64,000 nucleotides of DNA from Exiguobacterium indicum HHS 31 (GTDB lineage: Bacteria > Bacillota > Bacilli > Exiguobacteriales > Exiguobacteriaceae). The translations under genes were made by a program, and so were the position numbers. Shown here piece after piece: positions 52,344 to 60,986 of this stretch (positions within the stretch are counted from its first letter, which is position 1; each line of letters starts with the position of its first letter). The stretch spans positions 620,001-684,000 of the forward strand of contig NZ_MPSZ01000001.1 of assembly GCF_001939065.1 (NCBI RefSeq), in the 5' to 3' direction. The notes beneath the pieces are model-generated. The model ran no database searches. It saw only the letters and a program-made list of their open reading frames with translations, and had not been told where the DNA came from.

Positions 52344-52451
52344 TTACGATTTGATTTTTTTGATGAACCGGCGTATCGCAAAAACAAATCCGCATGTCAG
52401 CAGTGCGAATAAAAGAAGCGTAACTAGTAGGTAGGCAGATAGATTTAACAT
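52344..52451 (-). CDS. 35-residue single-TM peptide
   Basis: ATG at 52451 with GGAGG 6 bases upstream; MLNLSAYLLVTLLLFALLTC begins a single helix, followed by GFVFAIRRFIKKIKS, a basic tail. The size and layout are those of small regulatory membrane peptides. Longer in-frame starts lack a ribosome site. Confidence 0.6.
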   Translation of the reverse strand: MLNLSAYLLVTLLLFALLTCGFVFAIRRFIKKIKS

Positions 52452-52629
52452 CAAAGACCTCCGTAAATAGGTATAGCTGGATTTTCGAACTTTCGAATAA
52501 TAATAGAGTAACATAGTAATTAACATTATATAGGGAAATGACTTGTTGTTTTCTATATTTTTTAAAGGAGTTATTCATTATATGAACGAATAGTTATTTT
52601 ATTCCATTATAATTGAGAGGGAAAATATC

Positions 52630-52805
52630 ATGATTATCAAAAGATGTATTCTTATTGTTGTCATCACTTATTTATTCCTCAGTTTGCTTTTATCCTTTAG
52701 CATCTGATAGAAGACTTTACGTCGTACGATAATGAGAAAGCACTTAAGGCGTTCACAAAGCCTTTTATCGAAGATGAACTGAAAGTAAAAGAAATACTGA
52801 ATTGA
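52630..52805 (+). pseudogene. Small membrane-anchored protein broken by one base
   Basis: GAGAGGGAAAATATC precedes ATG. The frame MIIKRCILIVVITYLFLSLL... stops at 52705, but from about 52701 another frame reads LIEDFTSYDNEKALKAFTKP and ends properly at 52805. A one-base deletion near 52700 explains both. The whole would be about 57 residues with an N-terminal TM helix. Confidence 0.55.
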
Positions 52806-52809
52806 AAAG

Positions 52810-52851
52810 AAAAAGTGGAAGTAGATGAATTTTCATCACTTCCACTTTTTT
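52810..52851. terminator. Strong bidirectional terminator
   Basis: A 13-bp stem AAAAAGTGGAAGT/ACTTCCACTTTTT with an inner GATGA/TCATC pair and T-run. Confidence 0.9.
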
Positions 52852-52861
52852 ATACGATTGA

Positions 52862-53767
52862 TTATTTCCCTGGCTTCGTCTTGTAGAAGCTGTAGAAGAC
52901 GCTGATCAAGATGACGAGGACGATCGTACCGAGTGACATCCAGATTGGCATTTTGTAAACGTCACTGAAGATCATCTTCGCTCCGATGAAGACGAGCATG
53001 AAGCTAAGACCGTGTTTCAAGTAGTAGAAACGATCAATCAAGTTCGCGAGGACGAAGTAGAGACTACGGAGTCCAAGGATCGCCATGATGTTCGCATAGA
53101 AGATGATGAACGGGTCACGCGAGTACGCGAAGCTTGCTGCGACCGAGTCGACGGCGAAGACGATATCCGAGATCTCGATGAAGACGAGCGCGATCAAGAG
53201 TGGCGTGAACAACAGTTTCCCATCAATTCGTTTCGCGAACTTACCAGACGAGATGTCTTGCGTGATCGGTAAACGTTTCTCTAACCAACGAATCGTTTTG
53301 TTCTCTTCGAGCGACGTCTCTTGACCGATGTTCTTGTACATCATCCAACCAGTGTAGACGAGGAACGCTCCGAAGATGTAGTAGACCCAAGCGAAGTTCT
53401 CAAGCAACGAAACACCAGCGACGATGAAGATGACGCGGAAGAAGATTGCACCAAGAATACCCCAGAATAAGACTTTGTGCTGGTACTTCAATGGAATCGC
53501 GAAGTACGCGAAGACGAGTGAGAAGACGAAGACGTTATCGATCGCGAGAGCCTTCTCGATGAAATAAACGCTCGTATATTCGATCGCAGCGGAGCTACCT
53601 TGATCGAAGTAGAGCCAGCCACCGAAGGCGACGGCGATTGCGATCCAGACGAACGTCCACGTCCAGGCCTCCCGAAGCGAAACTTCATGTGCCTTACGAT
53701 GGAAGACTCCAAGGTCAAGGGCAAGCATGATGAAAACGATGGCTAGAAAAGCAATGAGTAGTGTCAA
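52862..53767 (-). CDS. TerC/Alx-family membrane protein
   Basis: 301 residues, about nine TM helices; the family handles metal ions (manganese export, tellurite resistance). Acidic intramembrane motifs are intact: FIEKALAIDNVFVFSLVF and FIEISDIVFAVDSVAA. TTG start 8 bases after AGGAGG. A SigA-like promoter lies 40-70 bases upstream. No yybP-ykoY riboswitch could be seen in the leader. Single-gene unit. Confidence 0.9.
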   Translation of the reverse strand: MTLLIAFLAIVFIMLALDLGVFHRKAHEVSLREAWTWTFVWIAIAVAFGGWLYFDQGSSAAIEYTSVYFIEKALAIDNVFVFSLVFAYFAIPLKYQHKVLFWGILGAIFFRVIFIVAGVSLLENFAWVYYIFGAFLVYTGWMMYKNIGQETSLEENKTIRWLEKRLPITQDISSGKFAKRIDGKLLFTPLLIALVFIEISDIVFAVDSVAASFAYSRDPFIIFYANIMAILGLRSLYFVLANLIDRFYYLKHGLSFMLVFIGAKMIFSDVYKMPIWMSLGTIVLVILISVFYSFYKTKPGK

Positions 53768-53806
53768 CAGCGCTTCCTCCTTTAAGGTAATTGTTATCTT
53801 GAATTT

Positions 53807-53836
53807 ATTATAAGGTCATGAGAACTCAAAAGTAAA
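53807..53836 (-). promoter_or_regulatory. SigA-like promoter for the TerC gene
   Basis: On the minus strand TTTACT, 18 bases, then a perfect TATAAT, about 40 bases before the start codon. Confidence 0.55.
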
Positions 53837-53922
53837 GCGAAAAATGTTTGGAATGTGCAATTGGTTAAAAAACAATCCCCGAAAGTGGACGAATGTATTC
53901 GACGTGATGTGCAATAAAACGA

Positions 53923-53959
53923 CATGAAACCCAGTTCCGAGAAGGGACTGGGTTTCATG
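53923..53959 (-). terminator. Rho-independent terminator
   Basis: A 16-bp stem CATGAAACCCAGTYCC paired with its complement (one G-U), short loop and T-rich tail after the LLM gene. Confidence 0.85.
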
Positions 53960-53985
53960 CATGTTACTTTTAATTATATAAGTCA

Positions 53986-54936
53986 TTATGATAAGGGAGG
54001 GAAATGCGGCACGACGTACGTTCCGAGTTCATCGATGACGACTTCTGCTGATCGCTCACCGTCGAATAAGGCGAAGAACAGATGATTGACGCCAAGCTCG
54101 CGATATAATTCCAGCAACTCGATCAGTCGATTGCGTCCGATCCGAAAACCGAGTCGAATCGGTGTCGCTTCTTCATTTGGATCCGCGGATAAATCAAGAT
54201 GCATCGGCATCGAAAACGGACGAAACGTTGTATTACCGGCTGCTTGACTCGCGGCACGCCATTGCTCGATGGCACGTGCTTGTTCGAACGGTCCTTGCGG
54301 ATAATACATCCAGCCGTCGCCGTTTTTAGCGAGCCAGTCCATATCTTGCTGTGCGAAACCCGTGATCATCGTCGGGATTCGTTTCTTTGGTCGTGGCACG
54401 AGTGTCGCAACATGGACTTCTCCATACGTCGAATCAATTTGCGGATAGTCTTCGTATAAAGCTTGTTCCATCACTTGCAGAGCTTCCTTGAACTGAGCAC
54501 CACGGCTCGGATGATCGACACCGAGTCCATGGAAGTCGGCTTGCCGGTCACCAGACGAGACACCGAGAATCAAACGTTCCGGGAACAACGCATCAATCGT
54601 CGCGACTTCCTTCGCAGAGCGTAACGGATGACGGAGCGGCAGGACGAGTGCTGACGTTCCGAGGGCGATCTGTTTCGTCTGACTGAGGAGATGCGTCCCG
54701 TATATCAGCATGTCATGAATCTGTCCGACAGCCGGATCAAGAAAATAAGGATCCTTTAATAAGACGTCGCGTAACCAGAGTGTCGTAAAACCATAGTTCT
54801 CTGCTTTTTGTGCGAGCTCGACTTGATTGGCAAGCGTCGGCGTTCGCATCTTGAAATTCTCGAGCGGGACGTGGAGACCGAGCGTGAGCTCGCCCTCCCG
54901 GTACATCCGCTGATAACTTGCATGATCGTTAAACAT
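53986..54936 (-). CDS. Luciferase-like (LLM) flavin oxidoreductase, BA3436 type
   Basis: 316 residues with the bacterial-luciferase barrel: GLHVPLENF opening, ENYGFTTLWLRDVLL, LGTSALVLPLRHPLRSAKEVAT and RLILGVSSGDRQADF. The opening matches the BA3436-type group as I recall it. Uses FMN (or F420) to oxidise an unknown substrate. AAGGAGGACTACT precedes ATG; a longer frame enters the MFS gene. Lies 11 bases after that gene, hence one operon under HxlR control. Confidence 0.88.
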   Translation of the reverse strand: MFNDHASYQRMYREGELTLGLHVPLENFKMRTPTLANQVELAQKAENYGFTTLWLRDVLLKDPYFLDPAVGQIHDMLIYGTHLLSQTKQIALGTSALVLPLRHPLRSAKEVATIDALFPERLILGVSSGDRQADFHGLGVDHPSRGAQFKEALQVMEQALYEDYPQIDSTYGEVHVATLVPRPKKRIPTMITGFAQQDMDWLAKNGDGWMYYPQGPFEQARAIEQWRAASQAAGNTTFRPFSMPMHLDLSADPNEEATPIRLGFRIGRNRLIELLELYRELGVNHLFFALFDGERSAEVVIDELGTYVVPHFPPLS

Positions 54937-54947
54937 AGTAGTCCTCC

Positions 54948-56150
54948 TTATTGATGTTCGAGACGACGCGAGACACCCGTCAAGATGACGGCAAGGATAA
55001 CCATGATCCCGCCGACCCATGGCGTGTGGACGAGACCGATCGTATCGGTGACGAGACCACCAATCGTTGCTCCGAGTGCGATCCCGATGTTGAAGGCTGC
55101 GATATTCAAGGCAGACGCAACATCGACTGCTGCAGGGACATATTTTTCAGCCAACTGGACGATATAGAGCTGGAGTCCAGGGACGTTCATGAACGCCAGG
55201 AGTCCCATTAAGATGATACCGATGATACCGGCAACCTTGAACGGAATCATGAACGAGAGGGCGATCATGACGATGGCATGGATAATGAACATATAGAACA
55301 ACGCTTTAATCGGATTACCGTTTGCGAGTTTTCCGCCGACCGTGTTTCCGATCACAACCGCGATTCCGTAGACGAGCAGAATGATACTGATTAAGCTCGG
55401 ACTGATTTTCGTGACGTCCTGCATGATCGGTGTCAAGTACGTAAAGGCGACGAACGTTCCACCGTAACCGAGGGCAGTGATCAAGAAGCCGAGCATCAAG
55501 TGTCCGTTCGTCAACAATTTGAACATGTCGGAGAACTTAGCAGGTGGTGATTGTTTCAAGTCTTTTGGAATCAAGAAGAAGCTTGCGATGATCGCAATGA
55601 TTCCGAGTGCGGCAACCGCGAAGAACGTCGCGCGCCAGCCGAATGATTGACCGATGAATGTCCCGAGTGGAACACCTGTGACCGTTGCGACTGTCAGACC
55701 TGTGAACATCAAGGCGATGGCACTCGCTTTTTTATGCTCTGGTACGAGCTGGACGGCAATCGTCGCACCGATTGAGAAGAAGACACCGTGCGAGAAAGCA
55801 GTGATGAAACGGGCGACGATCAACAATTCAAACGTCGGTGAAATCGCTGAGACGAGGTTACCAGCGATGAAGACGACCATCAATGCCATCAGTAACGTTT
55901 TCCGATTCATTCGGTTCGTTAGTGCTGTCAAGATCGGAGCACCGACAGCGACACCGATCGCGTAACCAGAGATGATGAGACCAGCGAGTGTGATCCCGAT
56001 ATTTAAGTCACCAGCGATCGCTGCGAGCAGTCCGACGGGAACGAATTCAGTCGTACCGATCCCAAAGGCGCTGATTGCTAAGGCAAGTAGGGCAAGTCCG
56101 CCGTTTCTTGGGACCTGTTCCTCCTGGATCCGTGAGTTTAATTGATTCAT
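54948..56150 (-). CDS. MFS efflux transporter, DHA1/AraJ-like
   Basis: 400 residues, 12 TM helices, drug:proton antiporter type. ALAISAFGIGTTEFVPVGLL and the loop 2-3 motif TALTNRMNRKTLL are typical of the AraJ/YdhP branch, as is the antiporter motif region FTGLTVATVTGVPLGTFIGQ. AGGAGGAATCCCC precedes ATG. First gene of an operon with the LLM oxidoreductase; the divergent HxlR gene and two 33-bp sites suggest induction by a toxic electrophile (inference). Confidence 0.9.
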   Translation of the reverse strand: MNQLNSRIQEEQVPRNGGLALLALAISAFGIGTTEFVPVGLLAAIAGDLNIGITLAGLIISGYAIGVAVGAPILTALTNRMNRKTLLMALMVVFIAGNLVSAISPTFELLIVARFITAFSHGVFFSIGATIAVQLVPEHKKASAIALMFTGLTVATVTGVPLGTFIGQSFGWRATFFAVAALGIIAIIASFFLIPKDLKQSPPAKFSDMFKLLTNGHLMLGFLITALGYGGTFVAFTYLTPIMQDVTKISPSLISIILLVYGIAVVIGNTVGGKLANGNPIKALFYMFIIHAIVMIALSFMIPFKVAGIIGIILMGLLAFMNVPGLQLYIVQLAEKYVPAAVDVASALNIAAFNIGIALGATIGGLVTDTIGLVHTPWVGGIMVILAVILTGVSRRLEHQ

Positions 56151-56264
56151 GGGGATTCCTCCTAAAAATAATTTCAGTAGGGATCGTGTTCAGTGGGCCC
56201 GACCAAACATGATCCGATTGACATGACCCCAGCATAACGGGGGTGTTTCATTTCGGGAAGTACG

Positions 56265-56297
56265 TACTTTAAAGTGCGATAGGCACTAAAAAGTACC
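56265..56297 (-). promoter_or_regulatory. Putative HxlR operator, copy 2
   Basis: TACTTTAAAGTGCGATAGGC followed by ACTAAAAAGTACC, 115 bases before the MFS start. Aligns without gaps with copies at 40676 and 56392. Confidence 0.75.
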
Positions 56298-56391
56298 CTA
56301 CTCCTTCATTTAGATGCAAGGTCTAAAAGGAGGTTGTACTTTCCGTTGACAATTGCTATCATATAGCCAGCTAATCTGCTTGGGAAGTACG

Positions 56392-56424
56392 CACTTTCAA
56401 GTACGATAGGCACTAAAAAGTACC
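56392..56424 (+). promoter_or_regulatory. Putative HxlR operator, copy 3
   Basis: CACTTTCAAGTACGATAGGC followed by ACTAAAAAGTACC, 38 bases before the HxlR start. Likely autoregulatory. Confidence 0.75.
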
Positions 56425-56461
56425 TATGCCCTTAACGGAATCACGAAAGGATGGAACATAT

Positions 56462-56791
56462 ATGCCATACAATATCCCGGTCGAAGCAACACTTGAAGTC
56501 ATCGGTGGAAAGTGGAAGGTCGTCATCATGTGTCATTTGATCAAAGGCGAGCGTCGGACGAGTGAGCTCCGCAAGCTGATGCCGACGATCACTCAAAAAA
56601 TGCTAACGCAACAATTGCGCGAGTTAGAAGAAGACGGCGTCATCATCCGGACGGTCTTTGAACAAGTCCCACCAAAAGTCGTCTACTCGTTATCTGAGTA
56701 CGGCTGGTCGCTGAAGCCGATTCTTGACGCGATGTGCGCATGGGGAGAAGGACATATCGATTTGACGGGTGGAGAAGTCGTCTCGTCATGA
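56462..56791 (+). CDS. HxlR-family transcriptional regulator
   Basis: 109 residues, close paralogue of the regulator at 41137 (IPVEATLEVIGGKWKVVIMC, TSELRKLMP, QKMLTQQLRELEEDGVI, PPKVVYSLSEYGWSLKP). The cysteine in VVIMCHL corresponds to the redox/electrophile-sensing position of the HypR/YodB group. The ATG at 56462 follows AAAGGATGG. Divergent from the MFS-LLM operon with two 33-bp sites between. Confidence 0.92.
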   Translation: MPYNIPVEATLEVIGGKWKVVIMCHLIKGERRTSELRKLMPTITQKMLTQQLRELEEDGVIIRTVFEQVPPKVVYSLSEYGWSLKPILDAMCAWGEGHIDLTGGEVVSS

Positions 56792-56796
56792 CGAAT

Positions 56797-56828
56797 AAAA
56801 GTGAGTCTCGCCTGAGGCTCACTTTTTT
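56797..56828 (+). terminator. Rho-independent terminator
   Basis: Stem AAAAGTGAGTCTC/GAGGCTCACTTTT with tetraloop GCCT and T-run. Confidence 0.9.
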
Positions 56829-56860
56829 GAGTACATCATATACAGAATAGGGGTAGACAG

Positions 56861-57478
56861 ATGGAACAACCAATCGTTCAATTTGATTCGATTACCGTTA
56901 GTTTTGAGGATAAAGCCGGCAGACGCCAGTCAATCGATGAGTTTGCACAAGGATTCGAGCATGGCATCTTGTTTTTCGGTCATCCACCGGAAACTAGCGA
57001 CATCAAAGTCGTCCTTGATCTGAAGACGAACTTTGGTGAACGGACGTTTCGGTTTAACTTTTGCCGAATGGACCGGGCAATCGGCCATTATCTAATCGAT
57101 GGGTTGGTCTGGAAATGGGTCATCTTGTGGGAATGGTATTACCAGGAGAGTTATCAAACGGGTGAGTCCTACCATATCAATCGTCCAAAGGAAGGACTTC
57201 GTGATTTTTATCGACAAGTTGATGTACAAAATGAGACTTGTTCGAATGATTATTTAGAGTCAGGCATTCTCGAGGAGGACGTATCATTTACGGATAGTTA
57301 TACAAATTTTGAGAACCTAGATTGGGTCACCGAGGGAGATCCGATTAATACATTAGAGCGAATGCGGAACCAAGGTGTCTTTTTCGAGTATTACTTTAAA
57401 ACCTGGATTGATTTAGAGCATTCATTGCCCGCGATTCGACGCGTCATGGATGAATTGTATGCACATACACCTGAATAA
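56861..57478 (+). CDS. Unrecognised soluble protein
   Basis: 205 residues, rich in aromatic residues (VWKWVILWEWYYQESYQ), no TM by composition. AATAGGGGTAGACAG precedes ATG. C-terminal helix LPAIRRVMDELYAH. Its style (acidic, 200 aa, single gene) is like the immunity-type proteins at 23-39 kb, but no family is matched. Confidence 0.6.
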   Translation: MEQPIVQFDSITVSFEDKAGRRQSIDEFAQGFEHGILFFGHPPETSDIKVVLDLKTNFGERTFRFNFCRMDRAIGHYLIDGLVWKWVILWEWYYQESYQTGESYHINRPKEGLRDFYRQVDVQNETCSNDYLESGILEEDVSFTDSYTNFENLDWVTEGDPINTLERMRNQGVFFEYYFKTWIDLEHSLPAIRRVMDELYAHTPE

Positions 57479-57492
57479 TGCTTAATCAAATG

Positions 57493-57531
57493 AGCACCGC
57501 TCCCTCTGTCATTGACAGAAGGAGCGGTGCT
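57493..57531. terminator. Bidirectional terminator
   Basis: Stem AGCACCGCTCC/GGAGCGGTGCT with inner TCTGTCA/TGACAGA pairing between convergent genes. Confidence 0.85.
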
Positions 57532-57535
57532 TTGG

Positions 57536-57838
57536 TTAAAACGCTTTGCGTTGACCTTTTAGAATCGTCTGTTGCAGAGGACCAAAGTCCCCTGGAACCG
57601 TCCGTTCCATGAACAGGTACGGTTTTCCATCGACGATGAATTTTCGATCTCCAAGATACTCGAAGTGGCGACCGTCATCCTTTAATCTTCGCTTAACAGC
57701 TTGAATATGGTCTTCATGATGGATGAACCGCTCGTTAAACGTCATGACGATATTTCCTTTTTTGAATCCGAGTAAGAAGACATAGTAGAACCAATAGGCA
57801 ACGAGACAAATACCAACGGCCAATAACAAATCATACAT
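57536..57838 (-). CDS. Membrane-anchored small protein
   Basis: 100 residues: TM helix at about 4-24, then a basic cytoplasmic or external domain with IQAVKRRLKDDGRHFEYLGD and VDGKPYLFMERTVPGDFGPL. AAAGGAG precedes ATG. Family not recognised. Confidence 0.65.
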   Translation of the reverse strand: MYDLLLAVGICLVAYWFYYVFLLGFKKGNIVMTFNERFIHHEDHIQAVKRRLKDDGRHFEYLGDRKFIVDGKPYLFMERTVPGDFGPLQQTILKGQRKAF

Positions 57839-57915
57839 GTGTGTCGAGCTCCTTTCGTGTATACAGATTTTTACGAATCTTTATGTAAAAAGATTCAATC
57901 AATTTCAATTAAAAG

Positions 57916-57945
57916 TAAAAAAGTATTCATCCGAAGATGAATACT
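57916..57945 (-). terminator. Rho-independent terminator
   Basis: Stem AGTATTCATC/GATGAATACT with CGAA-type loop; T6 follows on the minus strand, just after the secreted-protein gene. Confidence 0.85.
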
Positions 57946-57947
57946 CG

Positions 57948-58637
57948 TTATTTTTGAGCGATGTATCTCTTTTGATCGAAATCATATTTAAATTCAACGA
58001 TCATCCAATCATCACCCGTAGGATTCCGATACGAGTAAAAGAGTGATGTCTGTTTTTCTGGATATTCGACTGTACTGTCATTATAGGCTTTTCCGATCTT
58101 AGAGTAATCTTCTGTGCGATGAGCCGTCATGACACCTAGCCCCTTACCAGAAAGAATACGATCGAATTCAGCTATCGTCATGCCTGGTTTAAATTTCTTT
58201 CCAGGTAAGAGTCGCTTTTTCGAAGGCGTTTTAGGAGTGTATTCCTTTTGCGCAAGATATAACGTGTGACCTTTTTGTTTCGTTTTGAAGATCAGATGCA
58301 TGCGCTGTAAAGACCAATGATCGTTTTTTTCATCGTACGGATAAAATGAGAAAGCGTATAAAGCATAGTCGTCTTTAATCTCACTCAATACTACCTTGTG
58401 ATTGAGTGTCGTGACGCCATGTTCTTTCTTTATGTATTTCTTATATGATTTTCCGTAAAGCGATTTTGCGACGTCTGTCGCGGTCATACCGAGTTTTAGT
58501 TTTTTATACGACGTATATTCCTTTGTCGCTGCGTCGACAGAATGAGATGCGAAAACAGCACTTAACATCGATAGCGTGAACAAAAGCGCGAAGAGTACTT
58601 TTAACCGAACAAGGTGTGATTTTTTCGTATGTACCAT
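57948..58637 (-). CDS. Secreted protein with two BamE/SmpA-like repeats
   Basis: 229 residues. A signal peptide (basic start, hydrophobic to about 35, cleavage near SVDAAT) precedes two similar modules: KKLKLGMTATDVAKSLYGK at about 45 and KKFKPGMTIAEFDRILSGKG at about 147. This KxGMT..ev...lG pattern is seen in SmpA/OmlA-like and related surface domains. The ATG at 58637 is used; AAAGGAG is 13 bases upstream, and alternatives extend into the next gene. Function unknown. Confidence 0.75.
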   Translation of the reverse strand: MVHTKKSHLVRLKVLFALLFTLSMLSAVFASHSVDAATKEYTSYKKLKLGMTATDVAKSLYGKSYKKYIKKEHGVTTLNHKVVLSEIKDDYALYAFSFYPYDEKNDHWSLQRMHLIFKTKQKGHTLYLAQKEYTPKTPSKKRLLPGKKFKPGMTIAEFDRILSGKGLGVMTAHRTEDYSKIGKAYNDSTVEYPEKQTSLFYSYRNPTGDDWMIVEFKYDFDQKRYIAQK

Positions 58638-58665
58638 TATGATCGTGTCTCCTTTAACAAGTTTA

Positions 58666-58866
58666 TTAAAAACCGTGCGTTTCTTTTCGTTTGAGATACC
58701 AGAGAAGTCCGAGAGTAATGAAAAAACCAATCGCACCTATGATTTCGATGAACAGGAAACCAATGAGATCATTACCGATATTCTTTTGAAAAAAATAGGA
58801 TGAACCAAAAATCGCAGTGGTAATCGTGAAAATGTTGCGTTGGTGGCGAAGTACTTGGACTATCAT
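58666..58866 (-). CDS. Small membrane protein, two TM helices
   Basis: 66 residues from the ATG after AGAGGAG. Hydrophobic at about 12-27 and 34-57, ending YLKRKETHGF. Lies between a lipoprotein and a secreted protein on the same strand with gaps of 16 and 28 bases, so the three may be co-transcribed. Confidence 0.65.
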   Translation of the reverse strand: MIVQVLRHQRNIFTITTAIFGSSYFFQKNIGNDLIGFLFIEIIGAIGFFITLGLLWYLKRKETHGF

Positions 58867-58882
58867 GGAGAACTCCTCTTTC

Positions 58883-59182
58883 TTAGTCTTTTGTTCGACG
58901 GATTTCAGTCGCGACAATCGAGTCCTTTGCAAACGTCACTTGAATCGTGTCACCCGTCTGAATGGCAGACGTGTTATCCGTTTTGCCATAGACGATCGTG
59001 TCCGGCGTGATGCGAATCTCCGTCAATGCATATTGCTCGTCCGGCTTTTGTTCACTCGGAGCGACGAATAACGTATCACCTGTAATTTTCTCGACGATAC
59101 GTGCATCGTTCTCGTGTGTACAGGCACTAAGCGGTATACAAAGGAATAGAATAAAAGCAAAAAGCCAACGACGTGTCGGCAT
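58883..59182 (-). CDS. Small lipoprotein
   Basis: 99 residues with a signal sequence ending in lipobox PLSAC (Cys about 21). The mature part is an OB-like strand set: ARIVEKITGDTLFV, TPDTIVYG, IQTGDTIQVTFAKDSIVATEI. Similar small lipoproteins are common in Bacillus. AGGTG is the only ribosome site in view. Confidence 0.75.
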   Translation of the reverse strand: MPTRRWLFAFILFLCIPLSACTHENDARIVEKITGDTLFVAPSEQKPDEQYALTEIRITPDTIVYGKTDNTSAIQTGDTIQVTFAKDSIVATEIRRTKD

Positions 59183-59370
59183 GAACCAGGCACCTGCTTT
59201 CGTCAGTTAATAAGGTTATATGAAATCGTATTATTATATAAATTTTACCAGTTTCAAAAACGATTGATGTAAAACAAAAAAATTTTCTTACTCCAAAACA
59301 ACAGGAATTCAGATCGAAATCGGCGTATGATTAAGGGAATACCATCATCTCGATATGAGGAGGCATTACG

Positions 59371-60294
59371 ATGAAGGCAGCCATCTGTACCCGCTACGGA
59401 TCCCCGGACGTCCTGCACATCACAGAGGTACCTCGTCCGGTTCCAAAATCAAACGATCTACTGATTAAAGTATATGCATCTGCCGTCCATTCCGGAGATC
59501 GTCGCATGCGTTCGCTCGATGTCCCACTGTTAGGGAAACTTCCAATGCGTCTGGCTGTCGGCTTCAAGCGACCGCGACAACCGATCCTTGGCGTTGTTCT
59601 TGCCGGTGAAGTCGTCGAAGTCGGTCAGGACGTCAAGCAGTTCCAAGTCGGAGACCATGTCCATGCCTTGACGGGATTTGGCTTCGGTGGATACGCCGAA
59701 TATGCGTGCGTGTCTGAGAAACGTTGCATTGCAAAAATGCCGCAACACGCATCGTACACGGAAGCGGTCTGTCTCCCGTTCGGTGGTACGACGTCGCTCC
59801 ATTTCTTCCGGAAACTTCAAATCGATCAGATGAAGACGATCTTGATTTACGGTGCGTCGGGTGCTGTCGGAACAGCAGCCGTTCAAATCGCCAAAGCAAA
59901 AGGGCTACAGGTGACGGCTGTCTGTAGTGGACGAAACACGGAGCGGGTCAAAGCGCTCGGTGCCGATCACGTCATCGATTATACAAGGGACGGTTATGAT
60001 GGATTATTGCTGAAGTATGATGCCGTCTTCGATGCGTCCGGAAAGATCAAGAAGATACAAGCGAAACGGCACGTCAAACAAAACGGTGCCTTTGCATCCG
60101 TCGCGGGGCAAGGTGTAGCGAGAGAACGGAAAGAGGATCTACACTATTTGAATGAACTGTTTGAAGAGGGACGATTTAAAGCCGTCATCGACCATATCTA
60201 TTCCCTTGATGAGATCGTCGAAGCCCATCGCTATGTCGATACGGGAAAAAAGTTCGGTAACGTCGTCGTTTCAATTGCAGGAGAAATAAAGTGA
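59371..60294 (+). CDS. NAD(P)H-dependent MDR oxidoreductase (quinone-reductase-like)
   Basis: 307 residues, medium-chain dehydrogenase fold without the catalytic and structural zinc ligands. The GroES-like N-terminal part (RYGSPDVLHITEVPRP, VYASAVHSGDRRMRS) precedes a Rossmann domain with ILIYGASGAVGTAAVQIAKA. Reduces quinones or enals. The ATG follows GAGGAGGCATTACG. Single-gene unit. Confidence 0.9.
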   Translation: MKAAICTRYGSPDVLHITEVPRPVPKSNDLLIKVYASAVHSGDRRMRSLDVPLLGKLPMRLAVGFKRPRQPILGVVLAGEVVEVGQDVKQFQVGDHVHALTGFGFGGYAEYACVSEKRCIAKMPQHASYTEAVCLPFGGTTSLHFFRKLQIDQMKTILIYGASGAVGTAAVQIAKAKGLQVTAVCSGRNTERVKALGADHVIDYTRDGYDGLLLKYDAVFDASGKIKKIQAKRHVKQNGAFASVAGQGVARERKEDLHYLNELFEEGRFKAVIDHIYSLDEIVEAHRYVDTGKKFGNVVVSIAGEIK

Positions 60295-60409
60295 TTGAGA
60301 AAAATGGAAGGGCTTATTTTTGAGTGTTCAGTGTTCAAGTAAAATCAAAAAAATTACAAAAAAAAACGAACAAAATATAATAATGTCTACCATGAATGAG
60401 GTCATAGGA

Positions 60410-60442
60410 AGAAGCCTTTCCGATTGAATCGGGAAGGCTTCT
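60410..60442. terminator. Hairpin between convergent gene and pseudogene
   Basis: AGAAGCCTTTCC and GGGAAGGCTTCT pair (one wobble) around an 8-base loop; weak T-tail on either strand. Confidence 0.5.
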
Positions 60443-60445
60443 GAT

Positions 60446-60772
60446 TTAGTTTTGCTTTGGCAAACTAGTCGTCGTGCCCATCTCAACGACTCGGTCGTCT
60501 TGAAGTCGATACAGGAAGTATTCCTCTTTCTGAAGTCCTTGACCACGCACCTTTAAGGCAATCTGATAGCGTTTTTCCTTATTGCGATGTTTGTCATCGT
60601 AAGCAGAATGGAGTGAGACGACATGAGCTGGACCGTATTATTTCTCGACATAGTTTTCGACTTGGGCGCTGACATGTCGCTCAAATCGTTCATCGTAACG
60701 GACGTCTAAATAAAACAGCAGTCCACCTAATATTAGGAATACGACAAATAGGTTGATTCCGATTTTCTTCAA
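60446..60772 (-). pseudogene. Small membrane-anchored protein with internal stop
   Basis: From a TTG at 60772 (CGGAAG site) the frame reads KKIGINLFVVFLILGGLLFY, DVRYDERFERHVSAQVENYVEK, then TAA at 60638-60640, then continues in the same frame with YGPAHVVSLHSAYDDKH, QIALKVRGQGLQKEEYFLYR and a true stop at 60446. The whole is a TM helix plus an exposed domain like DUF3139-type proteins. Only the stop breaks it, so it is a recent nonsense change, or an error. Confidence 0.7.
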
Positions 60773-60896
60773 TTCATCACTTCCGACGTTCCATAGCATT
60801 AAACCTAGAAAAGCTGTTACAGATGATCGAAAGACGATGCATCATAACAGCGATTGAATCATTAAATTGATAATCCACATCATTTGAGTGATTGCT

Positions 60897-60986
60897 TTAG
60901 AGATCGACTCCAACAAATTTAAGAATGATGATGATGGTAATAGCTGAGAGTGCAAAAGAACCGGCAAAAGCAAGTTGTTTTTTCAA
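60897..60986 (-). CDS. 29-residue single-TM peptide
   Basis: TTG start preceded by AAGGAGGAGATCCC at ideal spacing; KKQLAFAGSFALSAITIIII then LKFVGVDL, a single transmembrane helix. The ribosome site is among the strongest in the window, which argues for translation. Confidence 0.5.
   Translation of the reverse strand: MKKQLAFAGSFALSAITIIIILKFVGVDL

Noticed and set aside
53768..53985. A yybP-ykoY manganese riboswitch before the TerC gene
   Set aside because: Such leaders are common before TerC-family genes, but the conserved core and paired helices were not found; the gap holds a SigA-like promoter and the terminator of the next gene.
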